Position numbers and translations under genes: made by a program. The notes below the pieces were generated by a model, which was not told the DNA's origin, did not search any database, and saw only the letters and a program-made list of their open reading frames with translations. A stretch of DNA of 64,000 bases from Streptomyces sp. H39-S7. GTDB lineage: Bacteria; Actinomycetota; Actinomycetes; Streptomycetales; Streptomycetaceae. Shown in pieces: positions 42,401-52,378 of the stretch (positions are counted from its first letter, which is position 1; each line of letters starts with the position of its first letter). The stretch covers positions 124,001 to 188,000 of the forward strand of contig NZ_JAPVLU010000010.1 of the NCBI RefSeq assembly GCF_027158205.1, given 5' to 3'.

Positions 42401-42955
42401 TCAGCTCTCGAAGGTGGCGGCCAGCGCCTCGGCCAGGCCGGGCACGAGGTCGGAGCCGGTCAGGACCTCGGTGGCGGTGTCCTTGGACCGCAGCCTGATG
42501 GCGGATTCGCGGGCCCCGTTGCGCAGTACGGCGACCGTCATCCGCACCTCCTGGCGCTCGGGGTGCTCGGCGACCCACTTCGCGAGCTTGGCGTCGTTCA
42601 GCCCCTCCGGGATCGCCGCCTCCGCGGACGGCGGGAGCATCAGCCGCTCCACCGTCATGGCGCAGCCGGCGATCACATCCGGCCAGGCGATCGTGGCGAG
42701 AAACTCGTCCAGGGCCTTGCCTTCGGGCAGTTCGTCCTGCTCGACGGGGGTCAGCGCCCCGGCGTTCTTCTCCGCGAGCCCCAGCTGGTCGGCCAGGCCC
42801 GGTTCCTGTGTGCGCAGGCGTGCGGTGTCGACCAGGGCGAACAGCCGCGCGGGCCGGTCCCAGCCGAGACCGGACGCATATTCGTCGATCTCCAGTACGG
42901 CACGGGTCAGCGGGCTCGCCGCGAGAGGTGCTCCATCGGTCGCAATGTTGGACAT
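42401..42955 (-). CDS. PPA1309-family protein
   Basis: The 184-residue protein matches the actinobacterial PPA1309 family: VLEIDEYASGLGWDRPARLFALV, then IAWPDVIAGCAMTVERLMLPP and VRMTVAVLRNGARES. No catalytic motif is known; it is cytoplasmic. The ATG at 42955 has AGGA nine bases upstream; a TTG at 42961 is another option. It is divergent from the UPF0182 gene and its partner in many actinobacterial genomes. Confidence 0.8.
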   Translation of the reverse strand: MSNIATDGAPLAASPLTRAVLEIDEYASGLGWDRPARLFALVDTARLRTQEPGLADQLGLAEKNAGALTPVEQDELPEGKALDEFLATIAWPDVIAGCAMTVERLMLPPSAEAAIPEGLNDAKLAKWVAEHPERQEVRMTVAVLRNGARESAIRLRSKDTATEVLTGSDLVPGLAEALAATFES

Positions 42956-42988
42956 GGTCAATATCCTGCCTGTTCCCAGGCCAAAATC

Positions 42989-43015
42989 GGGAACCGAGTA
43001 AAGCGTGAATAAGTT
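42989..43015 (+). promoter_or_regulatory. SigR-like promoter of the UPF0182 gene
   Basis: GGGAAC (42989-42994), exactly 18 bp, GTT (43013-43015). The last -35 base is C rather than T, which SigR tolerates. A start near 43022 fits the gene. Confidence 0.65.
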
Positions 43016-43086
43016 GCACCAGTGGGGGTCCGACCCGGGACACCCATAGACACCGACACTTCGAGGTGCGCACCTTGGTATTCCAG

Positions 43087-45948
43087 ATGCCGGATCGCGG
43101 CGGAGGTCCGACCGGGCCCCGGATCAGACTCGGCCGTCCGTCCCGGCGCACGCGGACGCTCCTGATGACGCTGGGCGCGCTGATCGTGCTCGCCATCGCG
43201 TTCGTCATGTTCGCGGGCTTCTGGACGGACTGGCTCTGGTACCGCTCGGTCCACTACTCATCCGTCTTCACCACCACCCTGTGGACGAAGATCGGCCTGT
43301 TCTTCACCTTCGGCCTGCTGATGGCGGCCGCCGTGGGTGTCAACATCTTCCTGGCCCACCGGCTCCGGCCGCCGCTCAGCGCGATGTCGCTGGAGCAGCA
43401 GAGCCTCGACCGGTACCGCATGGGCATCGCGCCGTACAAGAAGTGGGTGCTGCTCGCGGTCTGCGCGATGGTCGGCCTCATCGCCGGCGGCTCGGCGTCC
43501 GGCCAGTGGCGCACGTGGCTGCTGTACACGAACGCCACGCAGTTCGGCACGAAGGATCCGCAGTTCCACAAGGACGTGGCGTTCTACGCCTTCGACCTGC
43601 CCTGGTACCGCTTCCTGCTGAGCTTCGGCTTCGCGGCCGTGGTGCTCGGCCTGGTGGCGGCCGCGCTCGTGCACTACCTGTACGGCGGCTTGCGGATCAC
43701 CTCGCCCGGCGGCCGCGCCACGGCGGCGGCCACCGGACACCTGTCGGTGCTGCTGGGCATCTTCGTTTCGCTCAAGGCCGTCGCGTACTGGCTGGACCGG
43801 TACGGCCTGGCGGTGAAGTCGAGCGACTTCAAGGCCACCAGCAGCTGGACCGGCCTGCGCTACGTGGACGCGAACGCGTACCTGCCGGCGAAGAACATCC
43901 TCTTCGCCATCGCGATCATCTGCGCGCTGCTGTTCTTCGCGACGCTGTGGCGGCGCACCTGGTCGCTGCCGATGATCGGCTTCGGCCTGATGGTGCTCTC
44001 CGCGATCCTGATCGGCGGGCTGTACCCGGCGATCGTGCAGAAGTTCCAGGTGCAGCCGAACGAGGCCGCCAAGGAAGCGCCGTACATCCAGAAGAACATC
44101 GATGCCACGCGCGAGGCGTACGGGATCGAGGACAGCAAGGTGACCCCGTACCCGGGGGCGCCCACGACTCCGAACAAGGACATCCTGCGGGCCGACGCCA
44201 ACACCACGGCGAGCGTGCGCCTGCTGGACCCGAACGTGGTCTCGCCGACCTTCCAGCAGCTGCAGCAGACCCGCGGCTACTACGCCTTCCCGTCCACGCT
44301 CGACGTCGACCGGTACACGACCGACAAGAAGGAGCAGGACACGGTCGTCGGCCTGCGCGAGCTGAACGTCGACGGCATCCCCGAGAACAACTGGATCAAC
44401 GACCACTTCAAGTACACCCACGGCTACGGCATGGTCGCGGCCAAGGGGACGAACGCGCTGGCGGACGGCTCGCCGGACTTCACCGAGAAGGACCTGCCGG
44501 CCACCGGGAGCCTCCCCGAGTACCAGCAGCGGATCTACTACGGCGAGCAGACCAAGCAGTACTCGATCGTCGGCGGGCCGACGAAGGAGATCGACTACAC
44601 CGACGGCAGCGGTGAGAAGGCGTTCACCTACACCGGCAAGAGCGGGGTCGGGCTCGACAACCCGCTCACCCGCGCCGCGTACGCGGTGAGCTTCGGCGAG
44701 CCGCAGATCCTGTACTCGGGGGCGATCGGCAAGGGCTCCAAGGTGCTCTACAACCGGACGCCCAAGGAGCGGGTCGAGGCCGTCGCGCCGTGGCTCACCA
44801 TCGACGGCGACCCGTACCCGTCGGTCGTCGACGGCCGTGTGCAGTGGATCGTGGACGCGTACACGACCACGAACGGCTATCCGTACGCCTCCCGCACCAC
44901 GCTGGGGGACACCACGGCCGACTCGCTGACCGACGGCCAGCGCACGGTGCTCGCACAGCAGAACCAGGTCAACTACATCCGCAACTCGGTCAAGGCGACC
45001 GTGGACGCGTACACCGGTGACGTCTCCCTGTACCAGTGGGACGCGAAGGACCCGGTGCTGAAGACCTGGATGAAGGCGTTCCCCGGCACGGTCAAGGCCA
45101 AGAGCGCGATCAGCCCGGACCTGATGGCGCACCTGCGGTACCCGCAGGACCTGTTCAAGGTGCAGCGACAGCTGCTGACCCGCTACCACGTGACCCTCGC
45201 GTCGACGTTCTACAGCGGCAGTGAGGTGTGGCAGGTCCCGGACGACCCGGCGGCGAAGACCGGCAAGGCGGTTCCGCCGTACTACCTGAGCCTGAAGATG
45301 CCGGACCAGAGCGCGCAGTCGTTCTCGCTGACGACCACGTTCACCCCCAACGGGCGTGACAACCTCAGCGCGTTCATGGCGGTCGACGCCGATGCGACGA
45401 GCAAGGACTACGGCTCGATCCGCATGCTCCAGCTGCCACCGAACACCACGGTGGACGGGCCCAAACAGGTGCAGAGCAAGCTGAACTCCGACAACAAGGT
45501 CGCGCCACAGATCAACCTGCTCAAACGCGGGGGCGACTCGACGGTCGAGTACGGCAACCTGCTCACGGTCCCGTTGAACGGCGGCCTGTTGTACGTGGAG
45601 CCGGTCTACGTCAGGGGCGCGGGCACCAACTACCCGCTGCTCAGGAAGGTTCTGGTGACCTATGGGAACCAGATCGGCTTCCAGGACACCCTCGAGGCGG
45701 CGTTGAACGAGGTGTTCAGCAGCCAGGGGAGCACCACCCAGCCGCCACCGAGTACCGGGCAGCCCACGCAGCCGACGACCGATCCGACGGTCGCCGCGGC
45801 GCTGGCGGAGGCGCAGAAGGCGCTCGACGCGAGCCAGGCGGCGATGAAGGCCGGCGACTGGGCCAAGTACGGCGAGGCGCAGAAGCAGCTCGCCACGGCA
45901 CTCCAGAAGGCAGTGGAAGCGGAGCAGAAGACGGCAAAGAAGGGCTGA
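43087..45948 (+). CDS. UPF0182 large membrane protein
   Basis: The 953-residue protein has about seven membrane segments in its first 330 residues ([20 protein letters not shown], then others through [19 protein letters not shown]) and a large domain outside the membrane, ending in a Pro/Thr linker and a charged Ala/Lys/Gln coiled-coil-like tail. It belongs to UPF0182 (mycobacterial Rv3193c). Function unknown. The start at ATG 43087 is chosen because family members begin MPDRGG; a GTG at 43066 would add seven residues. The SigR-like promoter suggests a role in thiol or envelope stress. Confidence 0.85.
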   Translation: MPDRGGGPTGPRIRLGRPSRRTRTLLMTLGALIVLAIAFVMFAGFWTDWLWYRSVHYSSVFTTTLWTKIGLFFTFGLLMAAAVGVNIFLAHRLRPPLSAMSLEQQSLDRYRMGIAPYKKWVLLAVCAMVGLIAGGSASGQWRTWLLYTNATQFGTKDPQFHKDVAFYAFDLPWYRFLLSFGFAAVVLGLVAAALVHYLYGGLRITSPGGRATAAATGHLSVLLGIFVSLKAVAYWLDRYGLAVKSSDFKATSSWTGLRYVDANAYLPAKNILFAIAIICALLFFATLWRRTWSLPMIGFGLMVLSAILIGGLYPAIVQKFQVQPNEAAKEAPYIQKNIDATREAYGIEDSKVTPYPGAPTTPNKDILRADANTTASVRLLDPNVVSPTFQQLQQTRGYYAFPSTLDVDRYTTDKKEQDTVVGLRELNVDGIPENNWINDHFKYTHGYGMVAAKGTNALADGSPDFTEKDLPATGSLPEYQQRIYYGEQTKQYSIVGGPTKEIDYTDGSGEKAFTYTGKSGVGLDNPLTRAAYAVSFGEPQILYSGAIGKGSKVLYNRTPKERVEAVAPWLTIDGDPYPSVVDGRVQWIVDAYTTTNGYPYASRTTLGDTTADSLTDGQRTVLAQQNQVNYIRNSVKATVDAYTGDVSLYQWDAKDPVLKTWMKAFPGTVKAKSAISPDLMAHLRYPQDLFKVQRQLLTRYHVTLASTFYSGSEVWQVPDDPAAKTGKAVPPYYLSLKMPDQSAQSFSLTTTFTPNGRDNLSAFMAVDADATSKDYGSIRMLQLPPNTTVDGPKQVQSKLNSDNKVAPQINLLKRGGDSTVEYGNLLTVPLNGGLLYVEPVYVRGAGTNYPLLRKVLVTYGNQIGFQDTLEAALNEVFSSQGSTTQPPPSTGQPTQPTTDPTVAAALAEAQKALDASQAAMKAGDWAKYGEAQKQLATALQKAVEAEQKTAKKG

Positions 45949-45989
45949 TCAGACACACCTCGCGTCGTGGTACTGTTGCGACACAACGG

Positions 45990-46063
45990 CGCGGGGTGGA
46001 GCAGCTCGGTAGCTCGCTGGGCTCATAACCCAGAGGTCGCAGGTTCAAATCCTGTCCCCGCTA
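45990..46063 (+). tRNA. Initiator tRNA-fMet(CAT), copy 1
   Basis: A complete cloverleaf of 74 bases without encoded CCA: acceptor arm CGCGGGG and CCCCGCT, with a 1-72 mismatch (C and T), anticodon loop CTCATAA, and the three G-C pairs at the base of the anticodon stem (GGG and CCC) that mark initiator tRNA. It closely resembles the E. coli initiator. Confidence 0.95.
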
Positions 46064-46070
46064 CTGCAGA

Positions 46071-46102
46071 AGAGGCTCGGAGTCAACAGACTCCGGGCCT
46101 CT
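46071..46102 (+). terminator. Terminator after tRNA-fMet copy 1
   Basis: Arms 46071-46084 and 46089-46102 pair around AACA with one G-T pair, followed by a T-rich stretch (TTCACTTATTT). Confidence 0.8.
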
Positions 46103-46230
46103 TCACTTATTTGGGGGACGCGCGAGGCTGTGCGTTTGGTAAGGCGTCAAGTCGGGAAGTCGACAAAACGCTGAAGTGACCAATTGGGTTGCGGTATACC
46201 AGGTGTACGGCGGTAACGGGTGGTGCAACG

Positions 46231-48126
46231 ATGGACCTTATGGGGGATGGTGCAAGGCTGCTGAATACTCGTCAGATCCATGATCACGGGTCGACGGGTG
46301 ATACGTCGACGTCCGCTTCCAGGCTCGTGCCCGCTGTATCCGGTCTCCTGCCGGCCCCGCGCGCCGAGTCCCTTCCCGTTGCCAGGACCGACGCCCGTAC
46401 CGAACTGTCCGATCTGCCCGAGGCCTCGGAGGCCGCCGAACTCGCCGACGAGGAGGGCCTCGCCGTCCGCGAGGAGGCCGAGATCGAGGTGCGGCACCGC
46501 CGCGCCGCCGACCACGGCGACCCCGCCGCCATGAGCGCGCTGGGCACCCTGCTGCTGCGCCGCGGCGACCTGGACGGTGCCGAGCCGTACCTGCGCGCCG
46601 CGACCGCGAACGGCGACCGCGCCGCCGCCAACAACCTCGCCCTGCTGCTGCACCAGCGCGGTTACCCGGAGGAGGCGGCCAACTGGTGGCGGATCGCCGC
46701 CGTCGCGGGTTCCGCGCCCGCCGCGCACGCCCTGGGCCGCCACTACCGCGAGCGCGGCGACGAGCCCGGTGCCGAGTACTGGCTGCGCCAGGCCGCGGAG
46801 TCGGGCCACACGCTGGGCGCGTACGCCCTGGCCGACCTGCTGGACCACCGGCGTGACGTCGGCGCCGAGCGCTGGTTCCGGGTCGCCGCCGAGCACGGCC
46901 ACCGCGAGGCCTCGTACCGCATCGCACGGATCTGCGCCGAGCGCGGCGAGGAGCGCGAGGCCGAGCAGTGGTACCGGCAGGCCGCCGCGCGCCGGCACCG
47001 CCGCGCCGCGCTGCGCCTCGGCACGCTCCTGGAGGAGCGCGGCGAGACCAAGGAAGCGGGCCACTGGTACCTGACCGCGGCCCGTGACGGCGAGGCGCGC
47101 GCCGCCTGCGCGCTCGCCTTCCTGCTGCGCGACGCCGGCGACGTGGACTCCGCCGCCACATGGTGGCGCCGCGCCGCCCAGGCGGGCGACGGCAACGCCG
47201 CCAACGCGCTCGGGGCGCTGCACGCCGAGGAGGGCGAGACGCAGACCGCCGAGCGCTGGTACCGCAGCGCGCTGGCCGCGGGCGACATCAACGGGGCGTT
47301 CAACCTCGGCCTGCTCTGCGCCGGCCAGGGCCGCACCGCGCAGGCCGAGCAGTGGTACCGCAAGGCCGCGTACGCCGGACACCGCGAGGCCTCCAACGCG
47401 CTCGCCGTACTGCTGCTGCAGCGCGGTGACGCGGCGGGCGCCGAGCCGTGGTTCTCCAAGGCGGCCGAGGCCGGCAGCGTCGACGCCGCCTTCAACCTCG
47501 GGATCCTGCACACCAACCGGGGCGACGAGGCCGCCGCCCGCCGCTGGTACGAGCGCGCCGCCGCGGCCGGCCACACCGAGGCCGCGCTGCAGGTCGCCAT
47601 CGTGCTGCTGCGCGAGGGCGACCACCACGGCGCCGAGCGCCACCTGCGGTGCGCCGCGGGCGGCGGCAGCCCCGAGGCGGCCTTCCGGCTCGGCGCGCTG
47701 CTGGACCGCGCGGACACCGACGAGGCCGAGGAGGAGGCCGAGGAGTGGTACGGCCGCGCCGCCCGGCAGGGACACCGACGCGCCCAGGTGCGGCTCGGCA
47801 TGTGCGCCGCCAAGCGCGGTGACGTGGTGGACGCGGCGCACTGGTACCGCGAGGCCGCCGAGGCGGGCAGCCGCAACGGCGCGTTCAACCTCGGGCTGCT
47901 GCTGGCCCGCGAGGGCAGCGAGCCCGAGGCCGCCCTGTGGTGGACCCGCGCCGCCGACGCCGGCCACGGCCGCGCCGCGCTGCGGATGGCGCTGCTGGCC
48001 GCCCGGCACGGCGAGCTGGCCGAGGCCCAGGGCTGGTGCGCGCGCGCCATCGAGTGCGGCCCGGCCGAGGTCGCCGAGCGCGCCGCGCGGCTCACCGACG
48101 CCGTGAAGCACGAGCTCACGGCGTAG
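46231..48126 (+). CDS. Sel1/TPR-repeat protein
   Basis: The 631-residue protein has an N-terminal hydrophilic region of about 95 residues and then some 14 or 15 Sel1-like helix-turn-helix repeats of about 36 residues, each with a pattern like GDxxGAExWYRxAAxAGHxxAA. Such solenoids hold protein partners together, often in signalling or envelope assembly. No signal peptide is seen. The ATG at 46231 is chosen because it follows a GGGTGG and starts the conserved-looking MDLMGDG. The gene sits exactly between two identical initiator tRNA genes. Confidence 0.85.
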   Translation: MDLMGDGARLLNTRQIHDHGSTGDTSTSASRLVPAVSGLLPAPRAESLPVARTDARTELSDLPEASEAAELADEEGLAVREEAEIEVRHRRAADHGDPAAMSALGTLLLRRGDLDGAEPYLRAATANGDRAAANNLALLLHQRGYPEEAANWWRIAAVAGSAPAAHALGRHYRERGDEPGAEYWLRQAAESGHTLGAYALADLLDHRRDVGAERWFRVAAEHGHREASYRIARICAERGEEREAEQWYRQAAARRHRRAALRLGTLLEERGETKEAGHWYLTAARDGEARAACALAFLLRDAGDVDSAATWWRRAAQAGDGNAANALGALHAEEGETQTAERWYRSALAAGDINGAFNLGLLCAGQGRTAQAEQWYRKAAYAGHREASNALAVLLLQRGDAAGAEPWFSKAAEAGSVDAAFNLGILHTNRGDEAAARRWYERAAAAGHTEAALQVAIVLLREGDHHGAERHLRCAAGGGSPEAAFRLGALLDRADTDEAEEEAEEWYGRAARQGHRRAQVRLGMCAAKRGDVVDAAHWYREAAEAGSRNGAFNLGLLLAREGSEPEAALWWTRAADAGHGRAALRMALLAARHGELAEAQGWCARAIECGPAEVAERAARLTDAVKHELTA

Positions 48127-48224
48127 GGCGTCGGCTCCGGCCCCGGCGCCCTCGTGCCGCCCCTGTCCGGCCGGAACTGATTTGCACTGCTCAGCGCGGC
48201 TGGTCTACAGTGAGGACACAACGG

Positions 48225-48298
48225 CGCGGGGTGGAGCAGCTCGGTAGCTCGCTGGGCTCATAACCCAGAGGTCGCAGGTTCAAATCCTGTCCCCGCTA
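48225..48298 (+). tRNA. Initiator tRNA-fMet(CAT), copy 2
   Basis: Identical in all 74 bases to the copy at 45990, and the eight bases directly before it (ACAACGG with its flank) also match. It follows the Sel1 gene by 98 bp. Confidence 0.95.
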
Positions 48299-48309
48299 CT
48301 TCAGTACGG

Positions 48310-48343
48310 AGGCCCGGTTCCTGAGAAATCAGGGACCGGGCCT
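48310..48343 (+). terminator. Terminator after tRNA-fMet copy 2
   Basis: A 15-bp stem (48310-48324 with 48329-48343, one G-T pair) with a GAAA loop, followed by TCGTCGTTCT. Confidence 0.8.
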
Positions 48344-48476
48344 TCGTCGTTCTCCCCTGGGCGCGCGGCCCCGGAGTAGTGCCTCGGACATCGTTCGGGC
48401 AAAAGCGCGCAAACAGCCTTGGAAGCCGTCCCCGCCGGCGCGATCCTGGTCCTCTACGCGGTGCGAGGAGGCGGGG

Positions 48477-49838
48477 TTGCTGCGCGGACGGTGGGGGCGG
48501 ACCGTGCTGCGCCGGCGTGACGGGCCGGCACCGGCCGCGATGCTGCACGCGGAGCGCTGGGGCGGGCTGTGCGGGGCTGCCGCGACCGGGCGCCCGGAGG
48601 CCGTGGAAGCACTGCTGGACGCCCTGCGGGCCACGGTCGCCACCGGCCTGCCGCCCGACCGCGCTGCGGCCCTCGACGCGCTCCTGCGGTCGCCTCCCGA
48701 GCTGCTGCCCCACCTGGACCGCGGTGCGCGGACCGGGGCCGGTACGACGCCGCTGCCGCGTCCGGGCGGCGCCGACCCGCTGCGCCTGCTGCTCGCCTCG
48801 CTGGACCGCGACGGCCACGTGCGGCAGGCCGCGGTGGAGGCGCTGGCCGGGGTCGGCGGGCCGCTGGCCGCCGCGGCGCTCGCCCTGCGCACGGTCGACT
48901 GGGTGCCCGCCGTACGGGAGCGCGCCGTGGCGGCGCTGCCCGCGCGGACCGCGCCCGACGAAGCCGCGGCCGTCCTGCGGCTGTTGCTGCGGCTGGCCGG
49001 CAGGTGCCGGGCGGGCGGCCTGGCCGGGTACCGCGCGGTGCTCGCGGAGCCGGGGCACCGGCGCGCGGTACGGGCGCTGGCCGCCGACGGCGACCTGCGG
49101 ACCCGCCGCTTCGGCATGGAACTGGCTTTGGAACTGGGGGAGTACGTACGCGGCGACCTGTTGAGGACCGCGCTGCACGACCGGGACCAGGCGTGCCGGC
49201 GGCTGTGCGCGGAACGGCTGCTGGAGATCGATCCGGAGCAGGCGGGCCAGCTGATCGCGGCGCACAGCGCGGTGGTGCGGGAGCTGGCGGTGGCCGCGCT
49301 GCCCTCCGATGTGCCGGCCGCGCGCCTGGTGGCCGTGCTCGCCGATCCGGCCCGGATGGTGCGGGCACAGGCGCGGTGGCAGCTCTACCGGCGCGGTGAT
49401 CCGCCGGCCCGGGTCTACCGCCGGCAGCTCGCCCGCTGCGCGCCCGGCGTTCCGGCGGGGCTGGTGGCCGGGCTGCTGACCGGCCTGGGGGAGTGCGGGG
49501 ACGGGACGGACGTTCCGGCGCTGCTGCGCTTCACCGAGCCGGGGCCGCCCGCCCGGCCGCCGCGGGTGCGGCGCTGCGCCGTGCGGGCGCTGGGGCGGCT
49601 CGCGCCCGCGGAGGATCTGGTGCGGTTGCTCGCGCCGCTGGCGCCCGACCCGGACGCGGGGGTGGCCAGGGAGGTGTTCGACGCGCTGGCGCGGGTGGCG
49701 GCGCAGGTGCCCGCCGAAACGGTCCGGGCGGGGCTGACCCGTACCGAGCCCGCGGTGCGCAGGGCGGCCGAGCGGCTCGCGCCGGACGGGGGCGCCGCGT
49801 CCGTCAGGAGCAGTCGGGGCACAGACCGCGGAAGGTGA
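48477..49838 (+). CDS. HEAT-repeat protein
   Basis: The 453-residue protein is an Ala/Leu/Arg-rich solenoid with repeated HEAT-like units such as DRDGHVRQAAVEALAGVG, DPARMVRAQARWQLYRRGD and DPDAGVAREVFDALARVA. It should be a scaffold; no enzyme motif is seen. It starts with a rare TTG at 48477, chosen because GAGGAGG sits five bases upstream. Its last 35 bp overlap the end of the convergent catR gene, so heavy transcription of one could disturb the other. Confidence 0.75.
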   Translation: MLRGRWGRTVLRRRDGPAPAAMLHAERWGGLCGAAATGRPEAVEALLDALRATVATGLPPDRAAALDALLRSPPELLPHLDRGARTGAGTTPLPRPGGADPLRLLLASLDRDGHVRQAAVEALAGVGGPLAAAALALRTVDWVPAVRERAVAALPARTAPDEAAAVLRLLLRLAGRCRAGGLAGYRAVLAEPGHRRAVRALAADGDLRTRRFGMELALELGEYVRGDLLRTALHDRDQACRRLCAERLLEIDPEQAGQLIAAHSAVVRELAVAALPSDVPAARLVAVLADPARMVRAQARWQLYRRGDPPARVYRRQLARCAPGVPAGLVAGLLTGLGECGDGTDVPALLRFTEPGPPARPPRVRRCAVRALGRLAPAEDLVRLLAPLAPDPDAGVAREVFDALARVAAQVPAETVRAGLTRTEPAVRRAAERLAPDGGAASVRSSRGTDRGR

Positions 49839-50214
49839 CCTCGACCGCGGCGACGGTGAAGCCGTAGCGCTCGGTCGCCGGAAGGCTCGCGAGCGGGTCG
49901 CCGGAGGGGTGCACGTCGCGGATCGTGCCACAGCGCGAGCAGATCAGGTGCTGGTGCGGCCGGTGCGCGTTCGGGTCGTACCGCTTGGCGCGGCCGTCCG
50001 TCGCGACCTCGATGACCTCGCCGAGGGTCACCATCTCGCCGAGCGTGTTGTAGACGGTCGCCCGGGAGATCTCCGGCAGCCGGGAGGCGGCGCGGGCGTG
50101 CACCTCGTCGGCGGTCAGGTGGACGTGCTCGCCGTCGAGGACCTCGGCCACCACCCGCCGCTGGGCGGTGAGCCGCCAGCCGCGTTCGCGCAGTCGTCCC
50201 AGTAGGTCACTCAT
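49804..50214 (-). CDS. catR: CatR, Fur/PerR-family peroxide-sensing repressor
   Basis: The 136-residue protein has a winged-helix domain (TAQRRVVAEVL, then EISRATVYNTLGEMV as recognition helix), the metal-binding HRPHQHLIC region and two CxxC pairs (Cys92/Cys95 and Cys132/Cys135) for structural zinc. Divergence from the catalase gene fits CatR, the Streptomyces PerR-like repressor of catalase A, which is inactivated by oxidation. The ATG at 50214 is clear. It probably represses both itself and katA from the shared 139-bp gap. Confidence 0.9.
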   Translation of the reverse strand: MSDLLGRLRERGWRLTAQRRVVAEVLDGEHVHLTADEVHARAASRLPEISRATVYNTLGEMVTLGEVIEVATDGRAKRYDPNAHRPHQHLICSRCGTIRDVHPSGDPLASLPATERYGFTVAAVEVTFRGLCPDCS

Positions 50215-50274
50215 GCGGGCCAGCTTAACAGTGCTCGGTCCGGAGTCCGAATGAGTCTGGTGATGGTTCTCTTC

Positions 50275-50302
50275 TTGACTTAGACTCTGTCTATCGTAGG
50301 AT
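50275..50302 (+). promoter_or_regulatory. katA promoter with CatR operator between -35 and -10
   Basis: TTGACT (50275-50280), 16 bp, TAGGAT (50297-50302) is a good housekeeping promoter. The perfect inverted repeat TAGAC-TCT-GTCTA (50281-50293) fills the spacer and looks like the CatR site. Confidence 0.75.
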
Positions 50303-50353
50303 CGAATCCGGCGACAGCCGAGGACAGGTCGATCAGGATCCAGGGAGACGTAC

Positions 50354-51814
50354 GTGACGGTTCAGGAAACGGGCCCGCTGACCACCGAGGCCGGCGCGCC
50401 GGTGGCGGACAACCAGAACAGCCAGACGGCGGGACCGGGCGGCCCGGGGCTGATCCAGGACCAGTCGCTGCTGGAGAAGCTCGCGCACTTCAACCGGGAG
50501 CGCATACCGGAGCGCATCGTGCACGCCCGCGGCGCCGGCGCCTACGGCACCTTCACGCTGACCCGCGACGTCTCGCAGTGGACCCGGGCGAAGTTCCTCT
50601 CCGAGGTCGGCAAGCGGACCGAGACCTTCCTGCGGTTCTCCACCGTGGCGGGCAACCTGGGATCCGCGGACGCGGTGCGCGACCCGCGCGGCTTCGCGCT
50701 GAAGTTCTACACCGAGGACGGCAACTACGACCTCGTCGGGAACAACACCCCGGTGTTCTTCATCAAGGACGCCATCAAGTTCCCCGACTTCATCCACACC
50801 CAGAAGCGCGACCCGTACACCGGCTCCCAGGAGGCGGACAACGTATGGGACTTCTGGGGTCTGAGCCCCGAGTCGACGCACCAGGTGACCTGGCTCTTCG
50901 GTGACCGCGGCATCCCGGCGACGCTGCGCCACATGAACGGCTACGGCTCGCACACCTACCAGTGGAACAACGCCGCGGGCGAGGTCTTCTGGGTGAAGTA
51001 CCACTTCAAGACCGACCAGGGCATCAAGAACCTGACGACGGCCGACGCCAACCAGCTCTCCGGCATGGACCCCGACTCGCACCAGCGCGACCTGCGCGAG
51101 TCGATCGAGCGCGGCGACTTCCCGTCCTGGACGGTGCAGGTCCAGATCATGCCGGCGGCCGACGCGGCGAACTACCGCTTCAACCCGTTCGACCTCACCA
51201 AGGTGTGGCCGCACGCGGACTACCCGCCGATCGAGATCGGCAGGCTGGAGCTCAACCGCAACCCGGAGAACATCTTCGCCGAGGTCGAGCAGTCGATCTT
51301 CTCCCCGGCACACTTCGTGCCCGGCATCGGCCCGTCCCCCGACAAGATGCTCCAGGGCCGGCTCTTCGCGTACGGCGACGCCCACCGCTACCGCGTCGGG
51401 ATCAACGCCGACCACCTGCCGGTGAACCGCCCGCACGCCACCGTGGCGCGGACGAACAGCCGTGACGGCCACCTGTACGACGGCCGCCACAAGGGCACCA
51501 AGAACTACGAGCCGAACAGCTTCGGCGGCCCGCGCCAGACCGACGAGCCGCTCTGGCAGCCGATCCCGGTCACCGGTACCGACGGCGCCCACGAGGCGCC
51601 CTCGCACGCCGAGGACAACGACTTCGTGCAGGCCGGCAACCTCTACCGCTCGCTGTCCGAGGACGAGAAGGAGCGCCTGGTCGACAACCTGGCGCAGTTC
51701 ATCTCCAAGGTGTCGCGCGACGACATCGCCGACCGCGCGGTGAACAACTTCCGCCAGGCGGACCCCGACTACGGCAAGCGGCTGGAAGCCGCGGTCCAGG
51801 CCCTCCGCGGCTGA
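50354..51814 (+). CDS. katA: Monofunctional haem catalase A
   Basis: The 486-residue protein is a small-subunit (clade 3 type) catalase that splits hydrogen peroxide. Essential His57 is in [12 protein letters not shown], the conserved RFSTVAG and [11 protein letters not shown] follow, NNTPVFF supplies the distal Asn, and the haem ligand Tyr340 lies in [12 protein letters not shown]. The GTG at 50354 has GGGAG six bases upstream. It is controlled by the divergent CatR and ends at a double hairpin. Confidence 0.96.
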   Translation: MTVQETGPLTTEAGAPVADNQNSQTAGPGGPGLIQDQSLLEKLAHFNRERIPERIVHARGAGAYGTFTLTRDVSQWTRAKFLSEVGKRTETFLRFSTVAGNLGSADAVRDPRGFALKFYTEDGNYDLVGNNTPVFFIKDAIKFPDFIHTQKRDPYTGSQEADNVWDFWGLSPESTHQVTWLFGDRGIPATLRHMNGYGSHTYQWNNAAGEVFWVKYHFKTDQGIKNLTTADANQLSGMDPDSHQRDLRESIERGDFPSWTVQVQIMPAADAANYRFNPFDLTKVWPHADYPPIEIGRLELNRNPENIFAEVEQSIFSPAHFVPGIGPSPDKMLQGRLFAYGDAHRYRVGINADHLPVNRPHATVARTNSRDGHLYDGRHKGTKNYEPNSFGGPRQTDEPLWQPIPVTGTDGAHEAPSHAEDNDFVQAGNLYRSLSEDEKERLVDNLAQFISKVSRDDIADRAVNNFRQADPDYGKRLEAAVQALRG

Positions 51815-51832
51815 CCGGACGCTTGCCGTAAC

Positions 51833-51897
51833 GACCCGGGGGTTCCCCCCGGGTCATGGACCGAAGAGGCCGGACGCCACGGGGCTCCGGCCTCTTC
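51833..51897. terminator. Tandem terminator hairpins after katA
   Basis: A first hairpin (51833-51855, GACCCGGGGG with its complement) and a second (arms 51863-51874 and 51886-51897) lie between katA and the convergent CBS gene; the second also serves the CBS gene. Confidence 0.75.
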
Positions 51898-51904
51898 GCC
51901 GTCC

Positions 51905-52315
51905 TCAGCCGGCCAGCACGCCCTGGGCTCCGGCGCCGGCGCGGGCCGGGGCCCAGCAGCGGATGATGTCGCGGACCGACACGATCCCGACCGGTTCGCG
52001 GCCGTCGAGCACGATCAGATGCCGGAAGCCGCCGTGCACCATCGCGGACGCGGCGTCCTCCAGGGTCCACTCGGGCGTCGCGAAGACGACGTCGGTGGTG
52101 GTGTGGTCGTGGGCGGTCTCGACGTCCGGGTCCAGTCCGGTGCCGACGGCGTTGAGGATGTCGCGCTCGGTGAGGATGCCGAGTCCCCAGGTGTCGGAGT
52201 CGAGGACGACGGCCGCGCCGATCCGTCGGGCGGCCATCAGGCGGGCGGCCTGGCGCAGTGTGTGGGCGGGTCCGATGGTCAGGACGACGGTGCTCATGGC
52301 GTCTCGGACGAGCAT
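51905..52315 (-). CDS. CBS-domain-pair protein
   Basis: The 136-residue protein is two CBS domains and little else: VVLTIGPAHTLRQAARLMAA with GILTERDI, and VVFATPEWTLEDAASAM with GIVSVRDI. CBS pairs bind adenosyl nucleotides and act as energy or redox sensors. The ATG at 52315 has no strong ribosome-binding site. The unusual repeat-rich region upstream suggests tight control. Confidence 0.88.
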   Translation of the reverse strand: MLVRDAMSTVVLTIGPAHTLRQAARLMAARRIGAAVVLDSDTWGLGILTERDILNAVGTGLDPDVETAHDHTTTDVVFATPEWTLEDAASAMVHGGFRHLIVLDGREPVGIVSVRDIIRCWAPARAGAGAQGVLAG

Positions 52316-52327
52316 GGGCTACCCCTA

Positions 52328-52375
52328 GAGAATGCGTTCACAAGTTCACAAGCTCGGGCATTCTCATGTTCACAT
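52328..52375 (-). promoter_or_regulatory. Repeat-rich regulatory region of the CBS gene
   Basis: GTTCACA occurs at 52336, 52344 and 52368, spaced 8 and 24 bp. The first two lie inside an inverted repeat GAGAATGC (52328-52335) and GCATTCTC (52358-52365). This is A+T-rich for this genome and just upstream of the CBS start; a multimeric regulator may bind here. Confidence 0.5.
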
Positions 52376-52378
52376 GCT

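Noticed and set aside
46231..48126. Integrated mobile element between the two tRNA genes
   Set aside because: No integrase, transposase or composition change is present; only one ordinary Streptomyces-like gene lies between.
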